The position numbers and the translations under genes were made by a program. The notes beneath the pieces were generated by a model. It was given only the letters and a program-made list of their open reading frames with translations, was not told the origin of the DNA and did no database searches. From assembly GCA_025699005.1 (NCBI GenBank), contig JAILWI010000001.1, positions 682,001 to 746,000 of the forward strand: 64,000 nt of DNA, read 5' to 3'. This document shows, piece by piece, positions 35,351 to 44,759 of the stretch (positions are counted from its first letter, which is position 1; each line of letters begins with the position of its first letter). The DNA is from Chloroflexota bacterium (GTDB taxonomy: Bacteria; Chloroflexota; Limnocylindria; QHBO01).

Positions 35351-36787
35351 GTGACCCCTGAGCCGCCGCGACCCGCCGACACCACCCTGGGCCAGCTACG
35401 CGCCAGCGGCTACCGGTCGCGCACCGTGAAGGAAGAGCTCCGATCCAACCTGCTCGAGCGTCTGCGCGGCGGCGAGGCGTTCCTCCCGGGCATCCTGGGC
35501 TACGCGGACACTGTCCTGCCGCAGCTCGAGAACGCGATCCTCGCCGGCCAGGACGTCATCCTGCTCGGCGAGCGAGGGCAGGCGAAGTCGCGCATCGCGC
35601 GCTCACTCGTCAGCCTGCTTGACCCGTGGCTGCCCTACGTGGCCGGCACCGAGCTGCACGACGATCCGCTCGCTCCGGTCTCGCCGCTGGGTCGGAGCAT
35701 CGTGGCCGAGGCGGGGGACGACACCCCCATCGCCTGGTGGGCCGCGGCCGATCGCTACAGCGAGAAGCTCAGCACGCCCGACATCAGCATTGCCGACCTC
35801 ATCGGCGAGGTGGATCCCGTCAAGGTGGCGGAGGGGCGCTACCTGTCCGATGAGCTGACGATCCACTACGGGCTTCTGCCCCGGACGCATCGGGGGATCT
35901 TCAGCCTCAACGAGCTGCCGGACCTCGCCGAGCGAATCCAGGTGGGCCTGCTCAACGTGATGGAGGAGCGCGACGTCCAGGTGCGCGGCTACCGCGTCCG
36001 GCTGGAGCTCGACCTGTTCGTGATCGCCAGTGCCAACCCCGAGGACTACACGAGCCGCGGCCGGATCATCACGCCGCTCAAGGATCGGTTCGGCGCGCAG
36101 ATTCGTACCCACTATCCGGATGAGGTTTCGACCGAGATCGCGATCATGGAGAACGAGGCGCTCGCCTTCGACGCCGACAGCAGCGCCGATGATGGCTCGG
36201 TGCCCGTCCAGGTCCCGGGGTTCATGAAGGAGATCGTGGCCGAGCTGTCGCAGCTCGCGCGTCGATCCTCGGAGGTCAGCCAGCGCTCCGGCGTGTCGGT
36301 GCGCGTCACGATCGCAAACCACGAGACGCTGAGCGCGGCCGCGCTCAAGCGCGCCGTCCGGCTCGACGAGCCGTCGGCCGCGCCCCGGATCAGCGACCTG
36401 CCGAGCGTCGTCGCCTCGACCGCGGGCAAGATCGAGCTCGAGACCCTCGGTGACGAGACGCGCGAGGACCGCGTGGTCGAGAAGCTCGTCGCGCGCTCCG
36501 TGGTCAACGTCTTCAACCGCCACTTCGCGATCTCCGAGCTCGTCCCGCTTCTCGAGAGGTTCGAGGAGGAGGGGCTGGAGGCGGAGGTCGGCGAGAGCGT
36601 GGCGTCGCGCGCCCATGGCGAGCTTGCCGATGCGGTACCCGAGCTCGCCGGCGCCATTGCGCGGCTCGACGCCGGCGAGTCACCGGCCGGGATCGCATCG
36701 GCGGTCGAGTTCGTGCTCGAGGGATTGCACCTGAACCGGCGGCTCAACAAGGAGCGGCGATCCGGCGGCGTCCGCTACGCCCGCTGA
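35351..36787 (+). CDS. MoxR/BchI-type AAA+ ATPase
   Basis: A 478-aa protein of the magnesium-chelatase-I/MoxR group. Walker A is variant GERGQAKS (73-80, Ala for the usual Gly). Further motifs are FSLNELPDLAERIQVGLLNVMEERDV with the Walker B-like acidic residue, ANPEDYTSRGRIITPLKDRF with sensor 1 and Arg finger, and an insert typical of BchI. Partners are usually VWA-domain proteins; none follows here (the next gene is a divergent enzyme). It starts with GTG 6 bases after TAGCCT. Confidence 0.8.
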   Translation: MTPEPPRPADTTLGQLRASGYRSRTVKEELRSNLLERLRGGEAFLPGILGYADTVLPQLENAILAGQDVILLGERGQAKSRIARSLVSLLDPWLPYVAGTELHDDPLAPVSPLGRSIVAEAGDDTPIAWWAAADRYSEKLSTPDISIADLIGEVDPVKVAEGRYLSDELTIHYGLLPRTHRGIFSLNELPDLAERIQVGLLNVMEERDVQVRGYRVRLELDLFVIASANPEDYTSRGRIITPLKDRFGAQIRTHYPDEVSTEIAIMENEALAFDADSSADDGSVPVQVPGFMKEIVAELSQLARRSSEVSQRSGVSVRVTIANHETLSAAALKRAVRLDEPSAAPRISDLPSVVASTAGKIELETLGDETREDRVVEKLVARSVVNVFNRHFAISELVPLLERFEEEGLEAEVGESVASRAHGELADAVPELAGAIARLDAGESPAGIASAVEFVLEGLHLNRRLNKERRSGGVRYAR

Positions 36788-36796
36788 CCGTCCCCC

Positions 36797-37723
36797 TCAG
36801 CGACCCGAGAGCTCAGCGACGAGCGGCGCGAATGCCTCCATCGCGCGGGCCGGGATACCGTAGGAGCTGACGCCCGTGCGCTCGCGTCGGCGGAGCATCT
36901 GCTCGCGGAGCGCGTCGGTCGTCCCGTACAGTAGGTACGGCGAGCCACCGATGAGCGGTGGTCCGGCCGAGCGCAGCAGGGCATGGGCGCCGGACGCCAG
37001 GTGCCGCCCGCCGGCGACGATCCCTGCGTCGCCGACGAAGACATTGAGCTCGAGCTGATTGAAGCGGTCCCCGGCCGCGGCCCGGATCATGGCGGCCCGC
37101 TTCTCGAGCGCGGCCTCGGTGGCGTGACGGATCATCGGCCGTCCGGCGGGCGAGAACTGCGGCACAAGGCTCACGATCTGCGCCTCCCGCGCGGCGATGC
37201 GCACCATCCGCGGGCCTCCGGCGCCGAGCATGATCGGCGGGTGCGGGTGCTGGATCGGTCGAGGCTGGACGCGAGCGCGATCGAGTCGGTAGTGGGGGCC
37301 TTCGTGCGTGACCGTCTCGCCCGAGAGCAGCCTCCTGATGAGACCGAGCGCCTCGAGCATGCGATCGATGCGCACGCCGGCCCGGTCGTACGGCATCCCG
37401 AGCTGCCGGTAGTCGTGCCGCTTCCAGCCCGCCCCGAGCCCGAGCTCGTAGCGGCCGCCGCTCAGGCGGTCGAGGGTTGCCGCCTCGCGCGCCACGATGA
37501 GCGGGTGGCGGAAGTCGTTGGCGAGCACATACGGCCCGATGCGCAGCGTCGTCGTGACCGCGGCCGCCGCCGCCAGCGCCACGGGTGGCGCGAGCTGGCG
37601 CGAGAGGTGGTCGGTGACGTAGAGGGCGCCGTATCCCAGCTCCTCGACGCGTCGCGCGAAGGCCGACCAGTCGTCGGCCTGATCGGCGTTGTTCGTGTAG
37701 ACGGCGAACCGAAATGGCCGCAT
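36797..37723 (-). CDS. LLM-class F420-dependent oxidoreductase, TIGR03621-like
   Basis: A 308-aa TIM-barrel flavin/F420 enzyme: FRFAVYTNNADQADDWSAFARR, GALYVTDHLSRQLAPP, TLRIGPYVLANDFRHPLIVAREAATLDRLSGGR, and PPIMLGAGGPRMVRIAARE. The family uses F420 or FMN; substrate unknown. It begins 5 bases after the stop of the nuclease-helicase gene, so it is the last of the minus-strand operon. The 3' end is 9 bases from the AAA gene stop. Confidence 0.82.
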   Translation of the reverse strand: MRPFRFAVYTNNADQADDWSAFARRVEELGYGALYVTDHLSRQLAPPVALAAAAAVTTTLRIGPYVLANDFRHPLIVAREAATLDRLSGGRYELGLGAGWKRHDYRQLGMPYDRAGVRIDRMLEALGLIRRLLSGETVTHEGPHYRLDRARVQPRPIQHPHPPIMLGAGGPRMVRIAAREAQIVSLVPQFSPAGRPMIRHATEAALEKRAAMIRAAAGDRFNQLELNVFVGDAGIVAGGRHLASGAHALLRSAGPPLIGGSPYLLYGTTDALREQMLRRRERTGVSSYGIPARAMEAFAPLVAELSGR

Positions 37724-37728
37724 CGGCG

Positions 37729-40700
37729 TCAGGTGCCGGCCAGCTCGGCGAACTGGCACAACGCGTTGGCGAGGCGCATCTGCTCCGGCGTCCGGGCCCG
37801 AACGCGGAGCAGCGAGGGCTCGGCCACGACGACCGTGACGCACCGCGCCCGCGAGGTCGCGACGTTCAGGCGGTTGCGTGAGTACAGGAAGCTCATGCCA
37901 CGCGGCGCATCCTCGGGTGAGCTCGAGGCCATCGAGTAGATGCTGATCGGCGCCTCCTGGCCCTGGAACTTGTCGACCGTTCCGACCCGCCCCTCCGGCA
38001 GCTCCCGCAGGATCGCGCCCACCTGCGCGTTGTACGGCGCCACGATGAGGACATCGGCGTACGCGAGCGGGCACGTCTGTCCGTCCTGGTTGACCCACGT
38101 GGCGCCGCCCTCGACCAGCGTGCGCACGAGCGCGGCGACGGCGCGTGCCTCCTCGACCGAGGCGTTGTCATTCCCGGCATGTCCGATCGGCAGGAGCCGC
38201 AGTCCCACGCCGCCGAGCGGCGCCGTGGCATGGAGGACTTGCTGCGCCAGGTGCTCCTTCGACTCCAGGCGTCCTTCGTAGAAGGCATCCGACGTGAAGT
38301 CCGTGATGCGGGGATGGAGGCGCCAGGTGTGCTCGAGGAACAGGCCACGGTCCGGGGGCATCGTGTCCTCGTCGCCGAGCAGATGGGCGAGCGCCGAGCG
38401 ATCCGCACCGGGCGGGTGCGCGCCCTGGATCGGCTGGTCCAGCTGCTGGGGGTCGCCCAGCAGCACGAGGCTGCGGGTCGAGCCTGCCATGGCGAGCACG
38501 TTGGCGAGCGAGATCTGGCCGGCCTCGTCCACGAACAGGACGTCCACCAGCCCATCGCTCTTCTCCGATGCCCAGAACCACGACGTGCCGGCGGCAAGGT
38601 TGAAGCGCCCGTCGGCCAGACCGTCACGGATCTCGGAGTTCGACTCGGTGACGTGGACGCGCTCGTCCGCGATGCCCGTGATGCCGTCGCTCACCTTCTG
38701 CGCGGGCCGCAGGTCGACGTCGACGCCCGTCGACGCCTCGAGGACCGAGCGCAGGAAGTTGCCGATGACCTTGTGGCTCGTGGCGCTGATCCCGACGCGC
38801 TTCCCGGCCTGGAGCAGCCGCACGATCATCCGGGCACCGGTGTAGGTCTTGCCGGAGCCGGGCGGTCCCTGGAGGGCGAGCGTTCCGTCCTCGAGACAGC
38901 TCACCAGACGCACAGCGGCCTCGAGGTCCGACTCGCCGTCGATCCGCAGCGGAGCGCCATCGGCCTGGCCGCACCGCGGGGCACGCGCGAGGAGGAGATC
39001 GCGTCCCGCCCGCCAGGCGCCGGGCGCGTCGACACCGTGCTCCGCGACCCACTCTCCGAGCCTGAGCAGAGATGCGCGGTGGTCCCTGTCGCCGATGACG
39101 TTGAGCGGGACGAGGGCCTCGGGGTGCCGAATCTCGGCGCCGGTCGGCCAGACGAGGTCGACGGTGGCACGGGCATTGTCGATCTCGAGCACCGCCGCCC
39201 CCACCTTCCACGCCTTCCACTCCGCGTCCGGCTGCTCCTGCTGCAGGCGCGGGTCGTAGAGCTCGGAGCGCGAGCCGATGTCGTACTCCTGGTCGGGGAT
39301 CTCGTAGCGCCAGATCTGCCGCTCCTTCGACCGGGGAGTCGGCTTGAAGGGAGGGCCCACCGATCCGACCACGCGCAGCCGGCCGAGCGCCGTGCGGTCC
39401 TCGACGAGCTCGTCCGGGCCCATCCCCATGCGGTTGAAGAACTCCCAGTAGGCGACCTTCATCTCCCGCCGATGCCACGACAGCAGCTGGGCCAGCAGCC
39501 AGCGCGCATGCTGCTCGTCGGTGCGCGCGTGCCGGTCGACCGGCACGTCCTCGGTCAGCCGATCCGCCACCGCCTGGACCTCCGCTGCCGACTCCGACAG
39601 GCTGGCCGGCGCCTCGTCGGAGACCGGAGCCGGACGCGGTACCTCGAGCCCCGTCTGCCTCGCGAGCTCGAGCCGCCGCCCCTCGAGCCAGTCGCGGAGG
39701 CGGAGCGTGCTCACCACGTCGTCGCGGTTGTAGGCGGCGATGGACTCGAGGATCGGCGAGGCTGGCCGGTCGCCATCCCCCAGCTCGAGCCACTGCTCGA
39801 ACTCCACGATGCTCGATCCGGCATCGCGCAGTCCCTCGCTGCGCTCGAAGCCGTAGAGGGGCTCGAGCTTCTTGATCGAGTAGCTCTCGACCGAAGCGCG
39901 CAGGCCCTGGCGCACCGCCCGGTACAGGTCGACGAGCACCCCGCCGCGCAGCAGCCGGTCGACCTGCTCCTCGCGCGTCGCGTGGCGCCCCATGAGGCGC
40001 TTCAGCGCCGTCGGCTCATAGGCGGCGTAGTGGTAGACGTGCATGTCCGGGTAGCGCTCGAAGCGCTCGATCAGCATGTTCATGAGCTTCTCGAACGCCG
40101 CCTTCTCGCCGGCCGGCGTGATCTCGTCGCTGGCGACGGGGTCGAACGACCAGATCGGCGTGAAGGCGCCCGCCGTGTCGAGGACGCCGAACAGGTAGTC
40201 GATCCCGTCGTCGAAGGCATAGGGGTCGCCCTCGAGATCGAGGAACAAGTCGCCCTCGTTCGGCTCGGGCAGCATGGCCAGGCCGCGTTCCGCCTCGATC
40301 GGCTCACCGGGTGCCGGCTGGAGGAGCTCGTAGATCGGCTTCCGGAGGCCGCGACCCTCGACCTGGATGCGCGCCTGCTCGCGCACCCGCTCCATCGAGG
40401 CCGCGCCGCCCCCGTCGAGAGGAGGGTCGAACGGGATCGGAGCCGCCGCCAGCCGCTCCACGGTGTCGATCTCGCGTGCGACCAGGGACTTCCGCTGCCG
40501 GCCGCTGATGCCGGCGACGAGCGAGAGATGATCGTCGTCGCGGCGCCGCTTCACGCACAGCTCGGCCCACCGGCATACCGCACAGTGGTCCACCGGCTCG
40601 GGATACGTGGCGGCGGGTGGATAGCTCGGCGCAGCGGCCGGCTCGGACTCGGTGCCGAGCACGGTTTCCTCGAAGCGACGCTTTGCCGCGCGGTAGTAGG

Positions 40701-41286
40701 CCATGTAGTCGGCGACGCGCAGGGACGCCACCTCGCGCGCGCTCCCGCCCAGCACGACGCGCATCTCCTCCGGCTCGACGCCCTGGAGGCGGGTCAGCTG
40801 CTCGACGTAGCTGCAGATCTGGAGCACGGCGCCGGCCTTCACGTGGCGGGCGAGCTTCGTGTCGGCGACCTCGTAGTGGTACGGGCCCCAGGCGGACGGC
40901 CGATCCGGCGAGTCCACCCGCAGGAGGAAGTCGGCATAGCCGAGCCAGCGACCGTCGAAGAACGTCGCCTGGAAGATCACGTCGGCGCCCGATGCCATGG
41001 CGGCCACGGTCTCGTCCGCCTGCCGGCGGATGCGATCGCCGCGATCCTCCTCGTCGTTGCGGGCGATCTCGACCACCGTGCGCCCCGCGGCAGCGAGGTC
41101 GTCGAGGTAGCGCTTCTCGTGCCGGAAGCCGCGCTCGCGGATGACGTCGAGCTCGGGATCGGCGCGCACCGGCTTCTTCACGAGGCCGGCCAGCGCCGCG
41201 CGTTCCAGGGCGGTCAGGTGCTCGCAGGCCAGGTACCCGACCAGGTCCGTGGCCGAGAACACGGCCTGCCCGTCGATCAGCTGCAC
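37729..41286 (-). CDS. TM0106-type RecB-like nuclease/RNase H-fold exonuclease/SF1 helicase
   Basis: A 1185-aa enzyme. Residues 1-310 form a RecB/Cas4-like nuclease with D119 (GYADF), D142-x-K144 (EVADTK) and four cysteines, C21, C235, C238, C244 (CxxCx5C), matching an iron-sulphur staple. Residues 340-540 show an RNase H-like 3'-5' exonuclease (FLDLEGDP, D350/E352; AAYNRDDV). The C-terminus is an SF1 DNA2/NAM7 helicase: Walker A GPPGSGKT (807-814), DEAGQ, GDPQQLDQ and the final TVDKFQGQE/NVATSRAR. It likely processes DNA/RNA ends; in vivo target unknown. GTG 41286 begins the nuclease and follows GGGGAG about 10 bases ahead. Confidence 0.85.
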   Translation of the reverse strand: MQLIDGQAVFSATDLVGYLACEHLTALERAALAGLVKKPVRADPELDVIRERGFRHEKRYLDDLAAAGRTVVEIARNDEEDRGDRIRRQADETVAAMASGADVIFQATFFDGRWLGYADFLLRVDSPDRPSAWGPYHYEVADTKLARHVKAGAVLQICSYVEQLTRLQGVEPEEMRVVLGGSAREVASLRVADYMAYYRAAKRRFEETVLGTESEPAAAPSYPPAATYPEPVDHCAVCRWAELCVKRRRDDDHLSLVAGISGRQRKSLVAREIDTVERLAAAPIPFDPPLDGGGAASMERVREQARIQVEGRGLRKPIYELLQPAPGEPIEAERGLAMLPEPNEGDLFLDLEGDPYAFDDGIDYLFGVLDTAGAFTPIWSFDPVASDEITPAGEKAAFEKLMNMLIERFERYPDMHVYHYAAYEPTALKRLMGRHATREEQVDRLLRGGVLVDLYRAVRQGLRASVESYSIKKLEPLYGFERSEGLRDAGSSIVEFEQWLELGDGDRPASPILESIAAYNRDDVVSTLRLRDWLEGRRLELARQTGLEVPRPAPVSDEAPASLSESAAEVQAVADRLTEDVPVDRHARTDEQHARWLLAQLLSWHRREMKVAYWEFFNRMGMGPDELVEDRTALGRLRVVGSVGPPFKPTPRSKERQIWRYEIPDQEYDIGSRSELYDPRLQQEQPDAEWKAWKVGAAVLEIDNARATVDLVWPTGAEIRHPEALVPLNVIGDRDHRASLLRLGEWVAEHGVDAPGAWRAGRDLLLARAPRCGQADGAPLRIDGESDLEAAVRLVSCLEDGTLALQGPPGSGKTYTGARMIVRLLQAGKRVGISATSHKVIGNFLRSVLEASTGVDVDLRPAQKVSDGITGIADERVHVTESNSEIRDGLADGRFNLAAGTSWFWASEKSDGLVDVLFVDEAGQISLANVLAMAGSTRSLVLLGDPQQLDQPIQGAHPPGADRSALAHLLGDEDTMPPDRGLFLEHTWRLHPRITDFTSDAFYEGRLESKEHLAQQVLHATAPLGGVGLRLLPIGHAGNDNASVEEARAVAALVRTLVEGGATWVNQDGQTCPLAYADVLIVAPYNAQVGAILRELPEGRVGTVDKFQGQEAPISIYSMASSSPEDAPRGMSFLYSRNRLNVATSRARCVTVVVAEPSLLRVRARTPEQMRLANALCQFAELAGT

Positions 41287-41310
41287 GGTGTGGTTCTCCC
41301 CATCACCGGC

Positions 41311-41316
41311 AGGGTA
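41311..41316 (-). promoter_or_regulatory. Candidate -10 element upstream of the nuclease-helicase gene
   Basis: TACCCT on the minus strand, 24 bases before GTG 41286. It would start transcription near an out-of-frame ATG at 41303 and leave a short leader carrying GGGGAG. Confidence 0.35.
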
Positions 41317-41389
41317 GCGCGTGGTCGTGACAGCTCGCCGGTCGCGCTCGCCTTCCGTCGAGAGGGCGGGCCGGCGTCGTGATCGGCGG

Positions 41390-42682
41390 CTAGGCGGGCT
41401 CCGTCGGCGGCAACGGATCCTCCGGCGGCGCTGGCTCCGCGCCGGCCGCCGTGATCGGATCCGCGCTCGCGCGCTCGCGTCGCGCCAGCAGGACGAACGG
41501 GATCGCGAGGGCCTGAATGCCGCCGGCCACGACGTACGACGCTGCATACCCGTTCAGGTCCGCCACGCGTCCGAGGGCCGGCTGAACGACCACGCCGCCC
41601 GCCGAGCCGAGGAGCGAGTCGAACGAGAGCACGGTGGCTCGCTGCTGTGACGGAATCAGGCCATTGAGGAATGCGCGGCGAATGGGATCCTCGAGGGCGG
41701 TGACGAGCGCCCAGGCGATGAGCAGCCCGAGGGCCACGATGAAGGTCGGCATGACGCCGAGCGCGACCAGGGCCACGACGCTGAGGACGGCTGAGACCAG
41801 CATCGCATCGGTTCGGCGACGGAACAGTCGTCGCACGTAGGCCACGCTGATCCCGCCCAGCATCTGGGCGGCCGCCAGGATGGCGGCGGCCAGGCCCGCG
41901 ATCCCGTACGCGGTCGGGTCGCCGTAGAGCTCGAGGAGGTACGGCTGAAGGGCATAGAAGGCGTAGAAGCCGACGCCCGTGGTGAACGGCGCCGCGAGCA
42001 TGAGCCAGCGCACCGGGCGGTTGCGGAGGCCTCCCTCGACCGCACCGGAGAGCACGGTCCGGACCGCGGCGCCGGGGGACGCCGTGCGATCGGGCGTGAA
42101 GCCGATGTCGCGCATGAACCGCAGCGCGATGAGCACGGTCAGCCCCAGCAGGGCCGCGCGGATGATGTACGGGACGCCCAGGCTCGTGAGCTGCGCCACG
42201 AACCCGCCGGCCACCGAACCGACGAGCATCGCGCCGCCGCCGACGACCTGGGCACGTCCAAAGACCGACTCGAGGTCGCCGACGAAGCTCGTCTCGGTCA
42301 GCGCGTCGACGAGCCACGCCTCGGTCGCGCCCGAGAAGAACGTGAAGCCCAGGCCCAGCAGGGCCGATGCCGCCGCCCACCCGATGAACGGCGCCTCGAT
42401 CTGCCACATGAGCAGGTAGAGCACCGTCGAGGCGAGGAGGGTCGCCGCGCCGAGGATGAAGGAGAAGCGTCGCCCGCGGGTATCGGCCACCACGCCGGTG
42501 GGGACCTCGAAGATCACCTGGCCGACGGCGAAGAAGGCGTTGGCAGCGAACGCCTCGGTGTTGCTCAGTCCCGCATCGAGCAGGAAGAGGGTGTTGACGC
42601 CCCAGATGAACGAGGCGGCGAGCGTGGTGAGCAGGGTGAGCGCCAGATAGGTGCGCTCGACGGTTCGTGCAGCCCCCGGCAT
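41390..42682 (-). CDS. MFS transporter
   Basis: A 430-aa inner-membrane transporter with about twelve helices. The VVADTRGRRFSFIL loop (near 62-75) is the MFS motif A and IFEVPTGVV precedes it. Resemblance is to drug or sugar exporters of unknown ligand. It lies in a minus-strand run, 36 bases after the cupin gene. Confidence 0.8.
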   Translation of the reverse strand: MPGAARTVERTYLALTLLTTLAASFIWGVNTLFLLDAGLSNTEAFAANAFFAVGQVIFEVPTGVVADTRGRRFSFILGAATLLASTVLYLLMWQIEAPFIGWAAASALLGLGFTFFSGATEAWLVDALTETSFVGDLESVFGRAQVVGGGAMLVGSVAGGFVAQLTSLGVPYIIRAALLGLTVLIALRFMRDIGFTPDRTASPGAAVRTVLSGAVEGGLRNRPVRWLMLAAPFTTGVGFYAFYALQPYLLELYGDPTAYGIAGLAAAILAAAQMLGGISVAYVRRLFRRRTDAMLVSAVLSVVALVALGVMPTFIVALGLLIAWALVTALEDPIRRAFLNGLIPSQQRATVLSFDSLLGSAGGVVVQPALGRVADLNGYAASYVVAGGIQALAIPFVLLARRERASADPITAAGAEPAPPEDPLPPTEPA

Positions 42683-42718
42683 CAGGACGCGCTGGTCGAG
42701 CTGGCGTGCCTCATTCCA

Positions 42719-43219
42719 TCAGGCGCCGTCGTCGTCGGGAACGACGAACTGGTCGTGCGCGCGGATGAACGCCTCGCGCTCCTCGGCCGTGGCCTTGGCC
42801 ATGCGCGGCAGCCCCTCGAAGTACGCCTCGCGCGGAGCTCCCGGCGCGAACAGGATGAGCATGCTCGCCGGCTCGTCCGACTCGTTCCGGAATGCATGGA
42901 TGCCACCCGGTGGCACGTGAAGGAAGTCCCCGGGACGCGCATCGGTCCAGGATCGGCCGTCGTAGACCTTCACCGTCCCCGAGAGGATGTAGAACGACTC
43001 GCTGAACGTGCGATGGAAGTGCGGATCAGCACCGGTTCGGGCGGCGCTCATCTCCCATCGATAGAGCCCGAAGAGTCCATCGGTCGATCCGCCCGTGGCG
43101 AGGTAGTGGACCTGGTTGCCACTGCTGCGGAAGACGAGATCCGCCGGAGCCGCGGCCTCGCGGAGCGTGGCGCTGGTCTCGCCGGCCTCACCCGAGTAGC
43201 GGGATTCCGGGTACGTCAT
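42719..43219 (-). CDS. Cupin-domain protein
   Basis: A 166-aa cupin. Motif 1 is [22 protein letters not shown] (metal His pair and Glu) and motif 2 [19 protein letters not shown] metal-dependent dioxygenase, isomerase or sensor role is possible; no specific assignment. Its ATG overlaps the stop of the sigma-factor gene (ATGA), so it is coupled to it and perhaps acts in the same response. Confidence 0.8.
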   Translation of the reverse strand: MTYPESRYSGEAGETSATLREAAAPADLVFRSSGNQVHYLATGGSTDGLFGLYRWEMSAARTGADPHFHRTFSESFYILSGTVKVYDGRSWTDARPGDFLHVPPGGIHAFRNESDEPASMLILFAPGAPREAYFEGLPRMAKATAEEREAFIRAHDQFVVPDDDGA

Positions 43220-44247
43220 TGCTCCACGGCGACCCCGTCGCCATCCAGGTGCGCCGGCAGGCCGAAGAGCGGGAACCAGCGCGCCGTGTCGAGGAAGAAC
43301 GTGATGCCGCCGAGCTTGTCGCCGTCGAGCTCGAGCACCTGGAGCGACCACGGCTCGTAGCCGCCCCCGGCGGCCGGCTTGTACTGCGCGAACGCCGGCG
43401 AGCCGTTGGCCATGACCGGCACGAGCTTCGAGCCCTGGCAGCCGATGCCCGGGCCGAGGCACCACTTCACGACGTCCTCGTGGGTCTGCAGCCACAGGTC
43501 GTACGGCGGCATGTTCCACTCCGCATCCTCGCGCAGGACCGCGGTGAGCGCCTCCATGTCGTAGCGCTCGAATGCGTCGATGTAGCGATCCAGGAGCGTC
43601 TGCGCATCGGCGTCGATCGGCGCCGACGGCGTATCGGCATCCACGCCGATCTCGTCCAGCGTGGCTCGAGCGCGCTGGAGCGCCGAGTTGACCGATGCGA
43701 CCGACGTCTCGAGCAGCTCCGCCACCTCGCTGGCGCGCCAGCGCAGGACCTCGCGCAGGATCAGCACCGCGCGCTGCTTCGGCGGCAGATGCTGGAGCGC
43801 CGCCATGAAGGCGAGCTTGATCGACTCGCGGGCCATCGCCGTTTGGGCCGGGTCGGCCGCCGATGGCACGACGCGGGCATCGGGGATCGGCTCGATCCAG
43901 ACCGACTCGACCAGCGGCGGCGGCAGGGGAGTGTCGGCGGACTGTGCCGGACCCATGTCCATCGGCCGCGCGCGGCGCTGCCGGCTCCCGAGCATGTCGA
44001 GGCAGACGTTCGTGGCGATGCGGTACAGCCACGAGCGCAGCTGCGATCGGCCCTCGAAGCGATCGAGGTTGCGCCATGCCTTGAGGAGCGTGTCCTGGAC
44101 CGCGTCCTCCGCTTCGAACGACGAGCCGAGCATGCGGTAGCAGTAGCCGGTGAGCTCGCCGCGGTACTGCTCGAGCTGCGGTTCGAGCTCCGCATGGCTC
44201 GCGCGCTTGGTGACCAGGGCGAAGGTGTGTGCCGTGGTTTCGGTCAT
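43216..44247 (-). CDS. ECF sigma factor with SnoaL-like C-terminal domain
   Basis: A 343-aa sigma-70 family protein. Region 2: [28 protein letters not shown] and [18 protein letters not shown]; region 4: [27 protein letters not shown] and [17 protein letters not shown] SnoaL/NTF2-like domain fills residues about 215-335 ([27 protein letters not shown]), as in SigG/SigJ-type factors, replacing an anti-sigma protein. TAGCAT ends 7 bases before its ATG, inside the preceding cupin-like gene. Confidence 0.88.
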   Translation of the reverse strand: MTETTAHTFALVTKRASHAELEPQLEQYRGELTGYCYRMLGSSFEAEDAVQDTLLKAWRNLDRFEGRSQLRSWLYRIATNVCLDMLGSRQRRARPMDMGPAQSADTPLPPPLVESVWIEPIPDARVVPSAADPAQTAMARESIKLAFMAALQHLPPKQRAVLILREVLRWRASEVAELLETSVASVNSALQRARATLDEIGVDADTPSAPIDADAQTLLDRYIDAFERYDMEALTAVLREDAEWNMPPYDLWLQTHEDVVKWCLGPGIGCQGSKLVPVMANGSPAFAQYKPAAGGGYEPWSLQVLELDGDKLGGITFFLDTARWFPLFGLPAHLDGDGVAVEQ

Positions 44248-44615
44248 CGCTTCGATGCTACCCCCTGAGTTCGGGTGAGGTGAAGGAACGGCTGGTCCGG
44301 CGTGGGGCCGCGACGGACGGCTGATAGCCGTACCTCGCCGTCACCGACGTTCCTGAGCGTGCGCAGCGGCAGCCAGCCGAGGGCTAGTTGGTCGCCGGCC
44401 GCGAACGTCCGGGAGCCCCCGGCGAGGCAGTCGACCTGGAGCACGCCCCGTTCGATCACCACGAACGCGCCGGCCCACTCGGCGGCACTCGTCGGACGCT
44501 GCTCTCCCGGATCGAGCCGGAGGCTCCAGCGCTCGAACCGTCGACGGCCGTCGACGCCCGTCACGACCTCGAGGGGGCATTCTGGTTCATGTCGATGCTC
44601 CTCTGAAGAATCCAC
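44244..44615 (-). CDS. Small cupin-like protein, 123 aa
   Basis: A RmlC-like beta-barrel by pattern ([15 protein letters not shown], then [33 protein letters not shown]), lacking the His metal ligands of classic cupins. Function unknown. Start is GTG at 44615. Its stop overlaps the sigma-factor ATG (ATGA), so it may act with the sigma factor. Confidence 0.6.
   Translation of the reverse strand: MDSSEEHRHEPECPLEVVTGVDGRRRFERWSLRLDPGEQRPTSAAEWAGAFVVIERGVLQVDCLAGGSRTFAAGDQLALGWLPLRTLRNVGDGEVRLSAVRRGPTPDQPFLHLTRTQGVASKR
44255..44260 (-). promoter_or_regulatory. Candidate leaderless -10 element of the ECF sigma gene
   Basis: TAGCAT on the minus strand ends 7 bases before ATG 44247, inside the end of the upstream gene. 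Confidence 0.5.
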
Positions 44616-44759
44616 GCTGTCGTCGCGGGTAGGACGCCGTCACGGCCGCCGACTCATCGGTCGGCGAGACGCTGGAGTCGCCCTTACGCCATTGCGCCGA
44701 TGAGATTCGGCCACGGATCCGGTCGAATGGACATCAACCCGACTGAGAACGAGTGACGC

